This document shows positions 13,058 to 24,541 of a stretch of 64,000 nucleotides of DNA, one piece after another. The stretch covers positions 26,440,345 through 26,504,344 of the forward strand of contig CM040439.1 in the NCBI GenBank assembly GCA_022702705.1. The letters run 5' to 3'. Under the pieces are notes generated by a model that was given only the letters and a program-made list of their open reading frames with translations, had not been told where the DNA came from and made no database searches. The translations under genes were made by a program, and so were the position numbers. Within the stretch, counting starts at the first letter, position 1. Each line of letters opens with the position of its first letter. The DNA is from Papilionanthe hookeriana x Papilionanthe teres (taxonomy: Eukaryota > Streptophyta > Magnoliopsida > Asparagales > Orchidaceae).

Positions 13058-14945
13058 CTATAGGTAGCGCATCGGTGAGCATGTCGGCAGGATTCTCCTC
13101 GCAGGTATCTTCTCCACCACAATTGAGCCTTTGGTGACGACATCCCTCACAAAGTGAAGCTTTACATCAATGTGCTTGGACCTTTCATGGAAGACCTGAT
13201 TCCTGGTGAGATGAATAGTGCTTTGATTGTCGCAGAACACAGTTACCACCTTTTGAGGTATCCCAAGCTCTTCAGCCATGCCTTTTAACCACATGGCTTC
13301 CTTGATTGCTTCAGTTACGGCAATGTACTCAGCCTCTGTAGTTGAGAGAGCTACGACGGATTGAAGATTAGACTTCCAACTGACAACAGTACCGAAGACA
13401 GTGAAAATGAATCCGATCGATGATTTCCGGTGTCGATGCTTCCAAAGATAATCGAATCCACGTAACCAACTATCTTTTCTTCATTGTCTTCTTGTCTTTT
13501 AAAGAATAGCCCCAAATCAGTAGTGCTTCTTAAGTATCTCAGGATCCATTTTAGTGCTTCCCAGTGAGTCTACCCTGGATTAGCCATGAACCTGCTAACA
13601 ACACTGACGGCGTAGGCTAGATCTGGTCTGCTGCAAACCATACCATACATGATGCTACCTAGGGGACACCCTCCATGTATTCTTTTTCTGCTTCAGTCTC
13701 AGGTGCTTGAGAATTTGATAATTTGAAGTGTTGACCAATCGGTGTTGCAACCTGCTTAGCCTGGTGCATATTGAACCTTGCCGAACTTTCGAATATAAGA
13801 CTTTCGAGATAAGAATAAGCTCGCCCTTTTTCTCGTCTCTTTTAATCTCCATCCCTAGGATCTTTGTAGCAGGTCCTAGGTCTTTCATATCAAATTCGAA
13901 TCGAGCATACCTTTGATCTTCTGGACTTCCTCCCTGCTTCTGCTGGCTACTAACATATCATCTACATATAAGAGAAAGTACGTACTTATTTCACTGTCTT
14001 GCCACTTCATGTACACACAACTGTCGTAGCTGCTTCTGACAAAGCCGATCTTCATCATGAACTCATCAAATCGTTTGTACCATTGTCTAGGGCTTTGTTT
14101 CAATCCATACAAAGCTTTCTTCAGCAGGCAAACTTTGTCCTTAGTCTCCGGTGTGCTGTACCCATCCGGCTGATCCATGTAGATGGTTTCTTCAAGCTCT
14201 CCATGTAGGAATGCAGTTTTAACATCTAGCTGCTCTAATTCCAAATTGAATTGAACCGCTAGTGCTAGAACCATCCTAATGGAGCAATGCTTTACCACAT
14301 GCGAGAAAATTTCGTTGAAGTCGATTCCTTCTACCTGAGTGAATCCCTTTGCAACGAGTCTGGCTTTGTATCTGATCTTTTCGATACCTGGTGTGCCTTC
14401 CTTTTTCTTAAAGGTCCACTTGCAACCAACTACACGTTTGTTCGTTGGTCGATCCACAAGTTCCCAAGTCTTGTTCTTCATCAGAGATGCCATTTCCTCA
14501 TTCATGGCGTCAACCCATCTATTTCTTTCCTTGCTCTTTAAAGCTTCCTTATAGTTGTTCGGTTCAGCTTCTTCTATTGCTTCAAGAACACTCAAGGCGT
14601 AGAAGATCATATCCGCACGACCGTATCTCTCCGGCGGTCCGATAGTTCTTCTTTGTCCGTCTCTTGTCGGCTCGTAATCATGTGATCTCGTTTTCCGGTT
14701 ATGTCTCTTACCGGTCTTCTCGCCACTTCATCCCGATTGTTTACGACAGTCCTTTCGATCGATCAAAGTTCGTAGTTGTTGCAGCCTCCACCTCAATAGA
14801 AGAACCCTCCTTAGCGGCACTCGTTTTTGGTAACGTAGCTTTGCAGATTTGCCATTTTAGATTCATCGAATGTCACGTCTCTCGCCGATGATGCATTTTT
14901 GTTGATCTAGACACCAAAGTTTGTAACCCTTGGTTCCAGGTGGAT
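13058..14945 (-). pseudogene. Copia pol: integrase tail, reverse transcriptase and RNase H
   Basis: Read downwards. YPPGTKGYKLW (about 14944-14910) is the end of integrase. 14610-13885 is an intact 241-codon RT stretch with KARLVAKGF, QLDVKTAFLHGELEE, LYGLKQSPRQWY and the catalytic YVDDM at 13968-13954. 13888-13655 continues with MKDLGPATKILGMEI, then breaks. 13294-13058 is the RNase H end with VFCDNQSTIHL and KHIDVKLHFVRD. Together these mark a Ty1/copia polyprotein. There are stops or frameshifts at about 14880, 13890-13880, and between 13650 and 13300, where the RNase H middle is not continuous. It would have served reverse transcription and is now dead. Family call firm. Confidence 0.92.
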
Positions 14946-14989
14946 ATCCAATGAAAATGCACTTCAAAACTCTTGCTTCCAGCTTATCC
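14946..14989. repeat. 44-bp target duplication, left copy
   Basis: Copia integrase sequence encoding KLEARALKCIFIG on the minus strand. It is repeated at 30425-30468 with one mismatch (A at 14969/14970 against G). The two copies sit exactly at the two edges of the inserted gypsy element. Confidence 0.9.
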
Positions 14990-15009
14990 CCAGCGGAGTC
15001 GCCAGAAAT
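14988..15009 (-). other. Primer-binding-site copy outside the 3' LTR of element A
   Basis: On the element strand the LTR end CCGACA is followed by ATTTC and TGGCGACTCCGCTGGGG (15004-14988). This is identical to the spacer and primer binding site inside the 5' LTR at 27049-27028. Identity stops after the 17th primer-site base, where copia sequence resumes with a CC overlap. A normal insertion has no primer binding site after its 3' LTR. Confidence 0.88.
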
Positions 15010-16429
15010 TGTCGGCTAATTTTTTCTTTTATGATTTTGAAAATAAAATTTTAAATTTTAAATTTAATGTAATATGTAAAGTATTTTATTATGAAAATGG
15101 TGATATATTATTTTATTTTGAAAATAACGAGACCAAATAGATCTCATATCAAATAGTTTAAATAGTCGAGCACGATACCACAAGTGACACATCATCTTAA
15201 AAGATGAGCATACCACTTGTTAGTAGGCTTAACTATCTAAATTTAAAAGTTTATGACTCTATTTTGGTCTGCGTATTTTATAATGACAAATTCCCTCGTC
15301 TAATGCACGGATTAGCGGGGTTTAGATTAATCTGGGTTCCTAATTCCCTATGAGGCAAGCCCTTATAGTTAATTACATCTTAGGCAATCGAAGTCACCTA
15401 AGAAAACTCTCGATAAGGATCATGGGCTTCGTCTTCAAGAATTTCAACGTTTAGGTTTCCACGATTGCTCGTAGAAGAATCAAAGGAATGGCTCAATGTG
15501 GAACAGTTATTTTCAGAGTCCAAAGAAGTGAAGAGTAGGAGACGTCGAAGATACTGAAAGAGCTTCAGTGACATCTCAACCTAACCTATGATTGGGCTTT
15601 ATATCTTTGAAAGTGAAGTTATATTTAATATTTTAATCCTGTAAATTATTTAGATGATTTGGGATTTATATCTACATGTCATATGTAAATGACCCAAAAA
15701 AATGAGAGGATTTATGTCGTGTCAAACGACAACCTCGAATCTTAAACAGTTTAGGACTTATATCGTACGATGTACGATCGTACTAAGTCCTAAAAGATAA
15801 TGTGAGGATTTACGTCGTATCAAATGACAACCTCGACGCCCTATATATGTTATTTAAATATATGAAAATCCGATCGAAGATCCTTCATCCGTCCTCTGTC
15901 GTCTCGTCTCGAGAAAGAAAATAGAGATAGGAGAGAAAAGAGAAGTCCATGCCTCGAACGGCCTATCCTAAGGGTATGTGCAAGGAAATAATCAAAGTGA
16001 ACATGTATAATAAAAAGGAAAACAACCATGCCCTAGATGGCCTATCCTAGGGGCAAGCATAAAAGAAAAGCATGAATACAGGTAAGTGTATATACAAAAG
16101 TAAAAGAATGCATGCAATAAAGAAAGTAAATGAACTGTACAATAAAAAAAAGTGTACCTGGCCAACTCCGTCGACGCCTCGGAAGCAAGCTAATAGCTAC
16201 AAGCAACTATACAATCAAGTTTAGCCATAAACATGTAAAATATCAAAGTGGGGGAATAAGAATTCTATTTGAGGATAGGCTCAGTCTATAGACTTCTTTT
16301 TCTATCTCGATCCCACAAGCAACCCGAGCATCGAAGTTCGTATCAATCTCGTATAAAGTCACCACAGAATCACCCTAGAGTAGGCAATCCTAATCCCTAC
16401 CACTTAATTAGTGAGTGAACTAGTTTGTA

Positions 16430-16990
16430 GTATCTGAGTTTGAAAGTGTGGTATGTGTTATTGAAGTATCCGAATTCTTTACTAGTGTAATATCCGACGT
16501 CGTAAGTATCCGTTCTGTGATGTGTAATGTGTGCTAATTAGTGCATAGTGTAGTGTTTAATGGATAGTGTGTAGTATGTGTGATTTGATAAGTGGTATGT
16601 GTGTATGTGTGATATTTAATATGTGATGTGTATGTGTAATATTTAATATATGGTGTTTGTGTGTGATGTTTAATGTGTATGGTGTGTATGATAAGTTTGA
16701 TAATTATATGTGTTGTATTTGATGTGGTGTGTTTGATATGTCATGTTTGATTTGAGGTACTAAATGTGTTGTGTATGATGTGTCATGTATGATTTTTGTA
16801 TGTGATATTTAATGTGTTGATGTGATATATGTTTGTTGTGATATATGTGTGATGTGATATTTGGTTTGATGTGTTGGTGTAGTATCTGTTATAGTGCAGG
16901 TGCAGTGTTTATTGTTGTGCAAGTGCAATGTAAGTATTCTGTTGTTGAAGCATCCATTACTGAATCAGTATAATGTCTGACATCGTAAGA
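16430..16990. repeat. TG-rich degenerate tract within the LTR
   Basis: A run of GTGTGATATTTAATATGTGATGT-like units, also present at about 28480-29040 in the other LTR. Simple-sequence derived, non-coding. Confidence 0.65.
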
Positions 16991-18976
16991 TCTCATCATC
17001 GGTTCACGGATTTCTTAAAAGTAGGGTTTAGAACTACCTAACTCAAGGTAAAATGGGCATCTATCTCCGAGTAGTGATTTTTTTATTATTTGTCTCATTA
17101 TAAAAGCACGATTATTCGAGTGTGCATCATTGCTCGTACCCCGCATTTCCAACTTATGCCCACTTTGATATTTCATATGTAATATAATCAAAAGAGATTT
17201 CAATTTTCACAAGTGAAGCCAAGCTAGAGAACATTTCCAAACCCAATGTATAATACAAATTCAAATCAGCTAAAGCCTATTTAATTATTCAATTCCAGAA
17301 TTTGGCTTCGTCTAGACCAAGGCAAAGAAAAGAGGAACATAACACAAAGCTACGGGGAAAGAAAATAGAATGGAATAAAGTAGAACAAAATCAACTAAGA
17401 AAAATCGGGCAGCATAACGGCGTAAAAAGAATTTTCCACACCTGTAATTTGCATAAAAAAAAAATGTTGCAAGCATGTATATATAACAATCACTATTTTC
17501 ATCCATCCCAAGCATGTATAAAGCATGTTAGAAGCATGAAAAACCGAGCCCTCCATTTTAGTGCAAATAGGAGCGGCTTCCTTGAACTAAAAGAGCCAAA
17601 CCGAGCCCCAAATCCAAATGCAAAAAGGCCCAACTTTCAGTTTTTTTTTTTTTTACAAATAAGCCACCCCGAAGTTCCGGATTTTATAAAGTAAACACTT
17701 CGAATATTTCAGGTTTGCAAAATGAGCACCTAAGCATTTCAGATTTACTAAAGAAAAGAGACAAACGTTTCAGATTTTACCAAAAGAAAACACCAATGTT
17801 TCAGATTTTTATAAATTGGTTACCCCAAAATAAATGATTGGAATCATTCAAGATGTTAGCTTTCTCTTCTCAAATAATTTTGCAATGCAAGCCTCTTCGG
17901 CATCCTTCACATTTTCCAGGAACTTTATTTTCAATTCGCACAACTAGCTCATATGTTCCAATGCCTTCATTCTATAACCATTCTCATCATTTTTATATGG
18001 AGAGTCGATGAACAACAAACAAATGTTGCATATCATAATGAACTTGTAGAATCACTAATAAATGTAAACAGTAAACATTCATACTTACACCTGTACGGAA
18101 CAATTTATATATGTTTAGATATAAAACACTAGAATTTTAATTTATGCAATAACTTGACTATTAGCAGCAATATTTTCCCCAAATACAGGTTTATGGATGT
18201 CTTTTCATGCAAACTTTGGAGCAGAGGAAAAGATTTACGAACATACCACTTAATTCTCATGCATTCATATACATACAACTTAACAATTTTGATAAGATAT
18301 GGGAGATTTGGGTGGTGTAGATGTAGAAAGGAAAATTTTGGGGTAATATCAATATCATAAAAACAATATATGAATTGATTCCAGACATCAAGTGCTTTGG
18401 AAAGAAGTATGCCCTGAAGCAGGATAACGCAAATATGCACCCATTCTAACTATTTAAACATGAAGAGACTAAAGCCTGAATCCCATAAAAAAAAAGGTAT
18501 TCTCAAGAACTCCAAAAGATGCAAGTCTCGGAAGACTATTTATCAAATATTCTTTACCTTATCCAGCCTTCCCAGAAACATTCCACATTAATCATTAAAA
18601 TAATGATGAAGACTGAAAAAAAAAATCAAGAACCATAAGTAGCATACAATGTGAGTTCTCAAATTCATCAATAAGAAAATCCCACTCTCATTCATCAAGA
18701 ACATATGAGAGAATCAAACTCTTCCAATTTCAACCGCAATCTAGAAAATGTTTTTCCGCATATACTATCATTTTCTTTTCAAGGAAGTAAATAAACTGAA
18801 ATGTATGTTCCAATAATTCAAAAACAAGATATCGTGAAGAACTACAAATCTCTCGGCTTATAATCAAGAATTTTATCTTTAATTCTCAACTATCTAAACA
18901 AATATATGAAATAATGTTAGCACAAAGTAAAGACTTCATTAAACAACTGAAGAGGAAATGAATGAAAAAAGATCTT

Positions 18977-18979
18977 ACC
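18977..18979 (-). promoter_or_regulatory. Candidate leader 5' splice site
   Basis: About 90 nt after the TATA box the element strand reads TTTAGAG|GTAAGATC, a good plant donor. The solo LTR keeps CAAGAG|GTAACA at 50579/50580, about 120 nt after its TATA box. No acceptor can be assigned. Confidence 0.3.
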
Positions 18980-19067
18980 TCTAAAGAGTATAAAAACTTT
19001 AGGAACATATGAAATATCCAAATCGTACAAATGAATTGCCAACCTCGAAACCTCCTCCACAAGGGAG

Positions 19068-19076
19068 TATTTATAG
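19068..19076 (-). promoter_or_regulatory. TATA box in the LTR of element A
   Basis: CTATAAATA on the element strand, in GC-rich surroundings. The solo LTR has TATAAAA at the matching place (50456-50462). The 5' LTR (27050-30424) has lost this segment. Confidence 0.6.
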
Positions 19077-19984
19077 CCGGAAAAGGGGAGAAGAGCTTCC
19101 TAGCGGTGAGAATCGGGGAGGTGAAGAGAAACACCTCAAAGGGAAAGAAAATGCCCCGAATCCAAGAGAAGGAAGGTTACCAGATCTGTTTGGGCGGGAA
19201 AACCTTTGCCGGTGGAGCAACCGGCGACGAAAGTCGGTAAGGAAGAAGGTGACCGGCGAAACCGGAAGGAAGCCTCTCGAATCCGGTCAAGAGGAAGCAA
19301 GAGGAGGAATAGAGGCGCAAGCTTCGACTAGGGCACGGGAAGGGAAAAAAAAAAATCGTGCGTGAGTTTTAAATATACACTTTATTATAAAAAAAAACAT
19401 TTATTATTATTTTTTTTTTAATTTAAACTCGTCGAATTACGCGCAATTCGAGCCGATTCGAAACCCTATCGAAATATATGTCCTTCCCGGCTAAAATCGA
19501 CGTTCCGGACGCATCGGCGCAGTCCGTTTCGTCATCCGGGGCCGTTCGGACAAGTTCACCGATGGTCGCATCAATTTAAATTAAATTCGTGCCACGTGGC
19601 ACAAATGAATTTATTTTGACCCGACCGAGCCATTTATCGAGCAAATTGATGACCGGTCTTCGCCTAAGTGAGAACCATAGTCAAACATATTGCTCGTGGC
19701 AAAAAGTCAAACGTCGCACACAAGTGGGGTCCACCTATGACTTTCAAATCCCTATAGGAACTCGACAAGAGTTTCAATACGTCGGCTTTTAATCGATCCA
19801 ACTCGGATGTCAAAGATTTAAAACCGTCCATATGAAACTTCAAGGAGCGAGGAGATGACTTAAATTTTTAAATATGGTGGGTCCCGATCTAATCCTCTAA
19901 CAGAGTCACAAATAGAAAAATCTTAAGGCTAGATCCCAGGCTCTAAAGAGAGGGGAATGAATGACCTCAAAAATGAGGTCAACA

Positions 19985-20036
19985 AATGGACCCCCAATAG
20001 GTGTGGTGTGCTATACAAGCACGCCGCGCCTATTGG
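19985..20036 (-). promoter_or_regulatory. Polypurine tract and adjoining hairpin / 3' complementarity site of element A
   Basis: On the element strand ATTGGGGGTCCATT abuts the 3' LTR (plus-strand primer). 19994-20011 and 20019-20036 form an 18-bp inverted repeat (15 matches). 20007-19988 reads ACCACACCTATTGGGGGTCC, the exact complement of the leader site at 26810-26791. Confidence 0.7.
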
Positions 20037-20257
20037 CGTTGACCGAAATGATCAACCCAATCACAAATGAATATTCAAGTAAGCATACTTGAAACAAATC
20101 GACGATTGATATAGAGTTGAAGTGAAGTTACGTTCCCGCAAGGGATTAGCAGGTGTATCTTAAATTCATCGCTGTGAATTTGAATTTTCAATTTTAAATA
20201 TTGATTTCCAAAATATGTGCAGAGAAAGGATTCAGAAGTATGTCTCCGATCGCAGAG

Positions 20258-20906
20258 AATGTGCTGAGGAAGGATTAGGATTAAAACTATCCCAAATATG
20301 TGTTGAGTGCTGAGTGAGGATTAGGACAAAACCTATCCCAAATATGTGCTGAGTGCCGAGGAAGGATTAGGATAAAACCTATCCCAAATATGTGCTGAGT
20401 GCTAAGAAAGGATTAGGATAAAACCTATCCCAAATATTTGCTGAGTGCTGAGTGAGGATTAGGACAAAACCTATCCCAAATATGTGCTGAGTGCTGAGTG
20501 AGGATTAGGACAAAACCTATCCCAAATACGTGTCGAGTGGCCGAGAAAGGATTAGGACAAAACCTATCCCAAATATGTGCTGAGTGCTGAGTGAGGATTA
20601 GGACAAAACCTATCCCAAATATGTGCTGAGTGCCGAGGAAGGATTAGGATAAAACATATCCCAAATATGTGCTGAGTGCCGAGGAAGGATTAGGATAAAA
20701 CCTATCCCAAATATGAATGTATGCTAAGAATGAATAGGACTAGGCCTATTCAAAGAATATGAATATATGATGAGAAGAAATAGGACTAAGCCTATCCCAA
20801 AGAATATGAATATATGCTGAGAAGGAATAGGACTAAGCCTATCCCAAGGAATATGAATATATGCTGAGAAGGAATGGGACTAAGCCTATCCCAAGGAATA
20901 TGAATA
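20258..20906 (-). repeat. Element A 3' tandem arrays, monomers 1 and 2
   Basis: Ten units of about 45 bp (GGATTAGG...CCTATCCCAAATATGTGCTGAG on the + strand) are followed by four units of about 46 bp (GAATAGGACTAAGCCTATCCC...GAATATATGCTGAG). Each unit contains an inverted repeat, such as GGATA/TATCC in monomer 1 and TGAATAGG/CCTATTCA in monomer 2. Arrays in this position, between coding region and 3' LTR, are known from Tat-lineage elements. Confidence 0.9.
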
Positions 20907-20965
20907 AAAAAAATGTTTAAATATGTATAAATCATATGTATAATTATGTATAAATCATATGTGTG

Positions 20966-21100
20966 CTGGATGGGAATCAAAATATAGGTATTGATCCCGA
21001 GATGAGAACTGGGATATAGGTATCAGCCTCAAAATGAGAATCGGAATATGGGTACCGATCTCGAAGATGGGAATCGAATACAAGTCATCGACCCCGGAAT
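20966..21100 (-). repeat. Element A 3' tandem array, monomer 3
   Basis: Four units of about 33 bp. Three carry different inverted repeats of the same layout: GGGAATC/GATCCC, GAGAATCGG/CCGATCTC, GGGAATCGA/TCGACCCC. The second unit (GAGAACTGGG...GCCTC) pairs more weakly. Confidence 0.75.
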
Positions 21101-21555
21101 AAAATGTGATGTATTGTGTAAATTATGTAGGAATGTGGTGATTTGTGTGAAAATGTGTGGAATTATGTGGAGATGTAATGTTGAATTTTGTAAGAATGGT
21201 GAAATTTGTGGAATGTGAATATTTATGAAAATGTGAAGTTTGTGAGGAATTGGTATAATTGTGAAAATTTGTGTAATTTGTGAAAATTTAAGGAAATGTG
21301 AAAATTTTGTGAAATTTTGTGAAGGGTGAAAATTTATAAAGATGTGGAAATTGTTAAATTTTATGAAAATTTATCGTGATTATAGTGTGAAATTCTGTGA
21401 GAATGTGTGTGTAGTGAATAGCAACAGATTTTTAAAAAAAAAAAAAAATTTGTGAAGAATGTTGTGAATTTATTTGATTTTTTTTTTTAGGATTCGGACC
21501 CAGTTTTAGACATACGCAACATCGGTGCTTCTAAGAACAATATTTTATTTCTAAA
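21101..21555. other. TGTG/AATTT-rich spacer in element A
   Basis: Low-complexity sequence around GTGAAAATTTGTG and GGAATGTGG, non-coding. It joins the integrase relic to the tandem arrays. Confidence 0.6.
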
Positions 21556-21559
21556 ATTC

Positions 21560-22120
21560 GTTCTTTAAAACATCACGATGCATAGTACTTCTTCAAGTAA
21601 CATCCGTTTATTAAGCAACATCGGTCTTTTGCCTTGATAATTCAAGAACTGGTAGAATCTATTCTTTATCTTGCAGTATGCAAGAATAGACTCCCTGAGA
21701 ATAAAAATCAGATCACCGACTTTAAATATCTTTGGGAGAACCAGTTTATCATGAGCTTGTATCATCCTTTTTTTTTTTTTGCCTGCTAAAGCTTCAATCT
21801 CTGTTGTGCCGACATTTTTTTTTCTTTGAGATTTTGTAATCCTTCAAGTTGAAGTTTGGTATTGTCTTATATTGTGAATTTGTTTGCTATTGCCGCTCTG
21901 AAGGGAGGGAGTTGCATTTCCAGTAGAAGAACGGTCTCGGACCCATACAAAAGGTAATAAGGTGTAGATCGAGTTGGAATTTTGAATGTCGTTCCATGAG
22001 CCAATGAGGCTTCTAATAACTTGCTCGTGCTAATTCATCTCTCTCATTTTTTTTTTAATTTTCTTTGAATTCGGACGAGAGTCTTATTAAAAGCCTCGGC
22101 CAATCTATTTACTCCCGAGA
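21560..22120 (-). pseudogene. Tat/Ogre-type integrase C-terminal relic
   Basis: On the minus strand, in shifting frames: NRLAEAFNKTL (about 22110-22077), a degenerate YRTT...TPYLLVYG-like stretch (STPYYLLYG in one frame), LLEMQLPPFRAAIANK, KLQLEGLQNLKEKK, AQQRLK and finally MIQAHDKLVLPKIFKVGDLIF (about 21765-21700). In intact Ogre/Tat integrases these are, in order, the N-G-L-A-E-A-x-N-K-x-L end of the catalytic core, the conserved ATP-Y-LVYG-EAVLP-E segment, and the RAFNKKVRPRSFQVGDLVL module. Several stops interrupt it. It shows that the element descends from an autonomous ancestor that lost RT, RNase H and most of integrase. Confidence 0.75.
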
Positions 22121-23545
22121 AGTAAATAGTGGAGCATCTCCAATCAATATCATATCTTCCGATGAAAATATTGATCATGATGCTTTGAATGTGGACCTGT
22201 TCTCCGAAATGATTCTTTTATCGCACACCGAAATTCAAAAGGCAATCTGTATCTGATTGGTGAGCAGCACACAATCTTGAATGCTCTCCTTCGACGATTC
22301 TCTGCGCTTCATACTTGATTTTGAAGATTGTAAATTTATAGCTCCATGTAGTATATGTCATTTCTTTTTCACTGATTTTCGCACAAATTATCCATGTTAT
22401 CTTCGAAGGATATTCGACGTTCTTTTATCGAAGTTGGAGTAAAGTATTCTGGCATTGAAAAATATGACTTCGGGTTCGAAATCCATTAATTATTGATAAA
22501 ACAATCCATTCTTTAATTCTTTCTTTCTGGACTTAAGCAAATTTCTGAATTTTGATCATGTAATTAAAATATTTTTCATTTTCCCAAAGATATTTCGGGG
22601 TCAATTAATAGCCAACCAAGAAGATCATGATCACTTAACTCTTTTCCTAATATAATATCTCGAAGAATTTTATTAAGACGATTCTTCAAATTTTATTAAT
22701 TAAGGGAGAATTCGTACACCAATTTTTTGATTATATGCTCACCTCAAGTCTCTTCTCAGGGAAACTTCTTTTCACATAATTTATTAGCCTATATAAATTA
22801 ACTCTCACATAATTTACTAGCCTATATAAATTAACTCTCCATGTTTCCCTTTGAGAATTAACATATCTGGTAGAGCATATCTTTGATTAAGGATTTTGAA
22901 TATCTGGACTCCCTTAATTAATAATTTTGAAATGTTGCTTAATATGAATTCTGAGATATTATAGTCCATTCAAAAGTCAGGACCCAATCAATTGGCAGGA
23001 TATTAAAATACCCGTGATATCCTGGATCAATTACTCGTATTTTAAGAACAATATATTATTCTGAAATTTACTTAGGACCCAGTCCGAATTCCTTAAAGTG
23101 AAAGATTCAATTAGCAAAACATTAATTTCACTCTCCCCTTTAGTCATGATTATTAAAACACCAGAACATTTATAATAAAGTACACTTTTTCTTGATTGAA
23201 CATTGAACGTCAGAATTAAACTGTTTCATAATATGAGCAACAAAACATCTCTCATTTCAGATGAAACTTGAACAACAACAAGGTTCCTCTTTTCTTATTT
23301 TCATTGTGGTGGGAGAGTTGGGATGAAGTAACAACAGTTCTTGTTGATATCCCTTCTTATCAACGATAGTAACCAAAGTTGAAACCTCGCCATCCTTCAA
23401 CAGGAAAGAGGTTTCGAACTATGTCTCGTATATTGTATTGAAGGAGTTCGACTCAAGTTTTCTTTGAAAGCTTTGCCAATATTTCATTCGTCAAAGTCAA
23501 TCGGAACAACTGGACCGACTCAAAATCATATTGATCGAACCTATT
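22121..23545. other. Non-coding 3' region of element A (pol deletion zone)
   Basis: No RT or protease motif in any frame. Short stretches such as GACTGGGTCCTAAG are shared with 57900-58640 of element B (GGACTGGGTCCTAAGCAAAT), so the region is homologous in the two families. Confidence 0.5.
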
Positions 23546-24085
23546 TCAGTGTTCTTTCAAATACTCTTTCGGGATCGTTATGTTCCCATTCTTGAGGTTG
23601 CATTCTAACCAATCCTTGAAAACGAAACATTTTTCCAAAGTATGTCCGATGAGTCTATGATACGGGCAATATTGGGGATGATCCTTCTTGCTTGTCTCCT
23701 CTGGCTTTTTCGGCTCCGGTAGTCTGAATTCTGGTATCCTTAGCAAGACATGGAATATCTTTGACACAGACTCTTCTTTGAACGGGTATACCTTGCTTAA
23801 TCGTTGTGCTATTGATGCAGTCGGCTTCCTATCTGTAGGATATGATTTTTGTTGAGCTGATTGTTTACTGAGTTGTCGTAGGTGCTGGCGGGGCTGCTTT
23901 ACTTTCAGGATTTCCTTGTCACGCCTTCTTTCTTGTGCCATCGTCAATTGCACAGATTTTGAATTAGACCCAATCTCCAATCTGAAAAATGTTGGCGCAC
24001 AGGCATCAGCTGACACTTCCTTGTATAAAATTTCTTTTACTTCTAACGACGGCGGAATGATGGACCCAGTAATGAATAAACCCAA
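23546..24085 (-). pseudogene. Element A gag, second knuckle module
   Basis: A 179-codon frame: SNSKSVQLTMAQERRRDKEI, then VYPFKEESVSKIF, FRLPEPKKPEETSKKDHP, and CPYHRLIGHTLEKCFVFKDWLE, a modified nucleic-acid-binding knuckle (C-x2-H-x4-H-x4-C). It is followed by NGNITIPKEYLKEH. The same module, including its own N-terminal lead, occurs upstream of the gag core in element B (55396-55860). A first knuckle lies at 24692-24560, so this is a duplicate placed after the normal gag end. Confidence 0.8.
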
Positions 24086-24541
24086 CGGGAGTATCTGTAA
24101 CAGTCTTGGCGGAAGAAAAATCTTTCTTTTTATCCGTGAAGTGAATCATTTCTGACTGATTCATCTCTAGAGATGTTATTTGCAGTGATTGTAACTTTTT
24201 TTGAATCATAGTCATAGCGAGACAGCTAATTCTTCCATCTTCTTCTCTATTCGGTTGATCCGTTGATCTTGTTGTAGAATGGCCTCTTGTAATTCAGTCA
24301 CGACGTTTTCCTCAATGGGTAATAGAGTATCACAAGAGGATGATGAGGCTCTGGCTTCAACAACATTGATTTCTGCAAATTCACCTTCCAAATTATCATC
24401 GTCTATAGTGGCAAAAGGAACAGCAGTTCTTGAACCCTGCATCACAACCTGCATTGGAATAGTTCGGACCCAGTTTACGGTCTCCTTTAACGACTTGGCC
24501 CAAGTTGTATTCCATCTTTCCTCCGAAGTGCGTAGGGTCAA
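24006..24541 (-). pseudogene. Element A gag, duplicated coiled-coil module
   Basis: LEGEFAEINVVEARASSSS, LPIEENVVTELQEAI and QRINRIEKKMEELAV repeat, in order, the segment EEEFAEINVVETVTTS, LPTEENASDEFQ and ELINHLEKKIEEM of 25284-26504. They continue into NQSEMIHFTDKKKDF, matching NQPEIALVTDERKEF. This is a second, diverged copy of the coiled-coil part of gag, broken by a frameshift near 24210. Confidence 0.75.

Larger units (their letters stand above)
15010..19984 (-). repeat. Element A 3' LTR (full length, about 5 kb)
   Basis: On the element strand it starts TGTTGACCTCA (19984) and ends TAGCCGACA (15010). It is collinear with 27050-30424 apart from a block missing there, and with the solo LTR at 48533-61693. 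A TATA box at 19076-19068 puts U3 at about 0.94 kb and leaves about 4 kb for R-U5. Open frames inside (for example 17302-17694) recur in both LTRs without protein features. Confidence 0.93.

Noticed and set aside
14988..15004. tRNA-Arg gene fragment
   Set aside because: Only the 17 bases of a retroelement primer binding site are present, with no tRNA body.
17302..17694. 130-codon open frame, also at 29345-29674
   Set aside because: It recurs only because it lies in both LTRs of element A; no protein features, and the frame ends differ.
20258..20906. CRISPR-like or coding repeat array
   Set aside because: Tandem 45-bp units, no spacers, no long frame; explained as the 3' array of element A.
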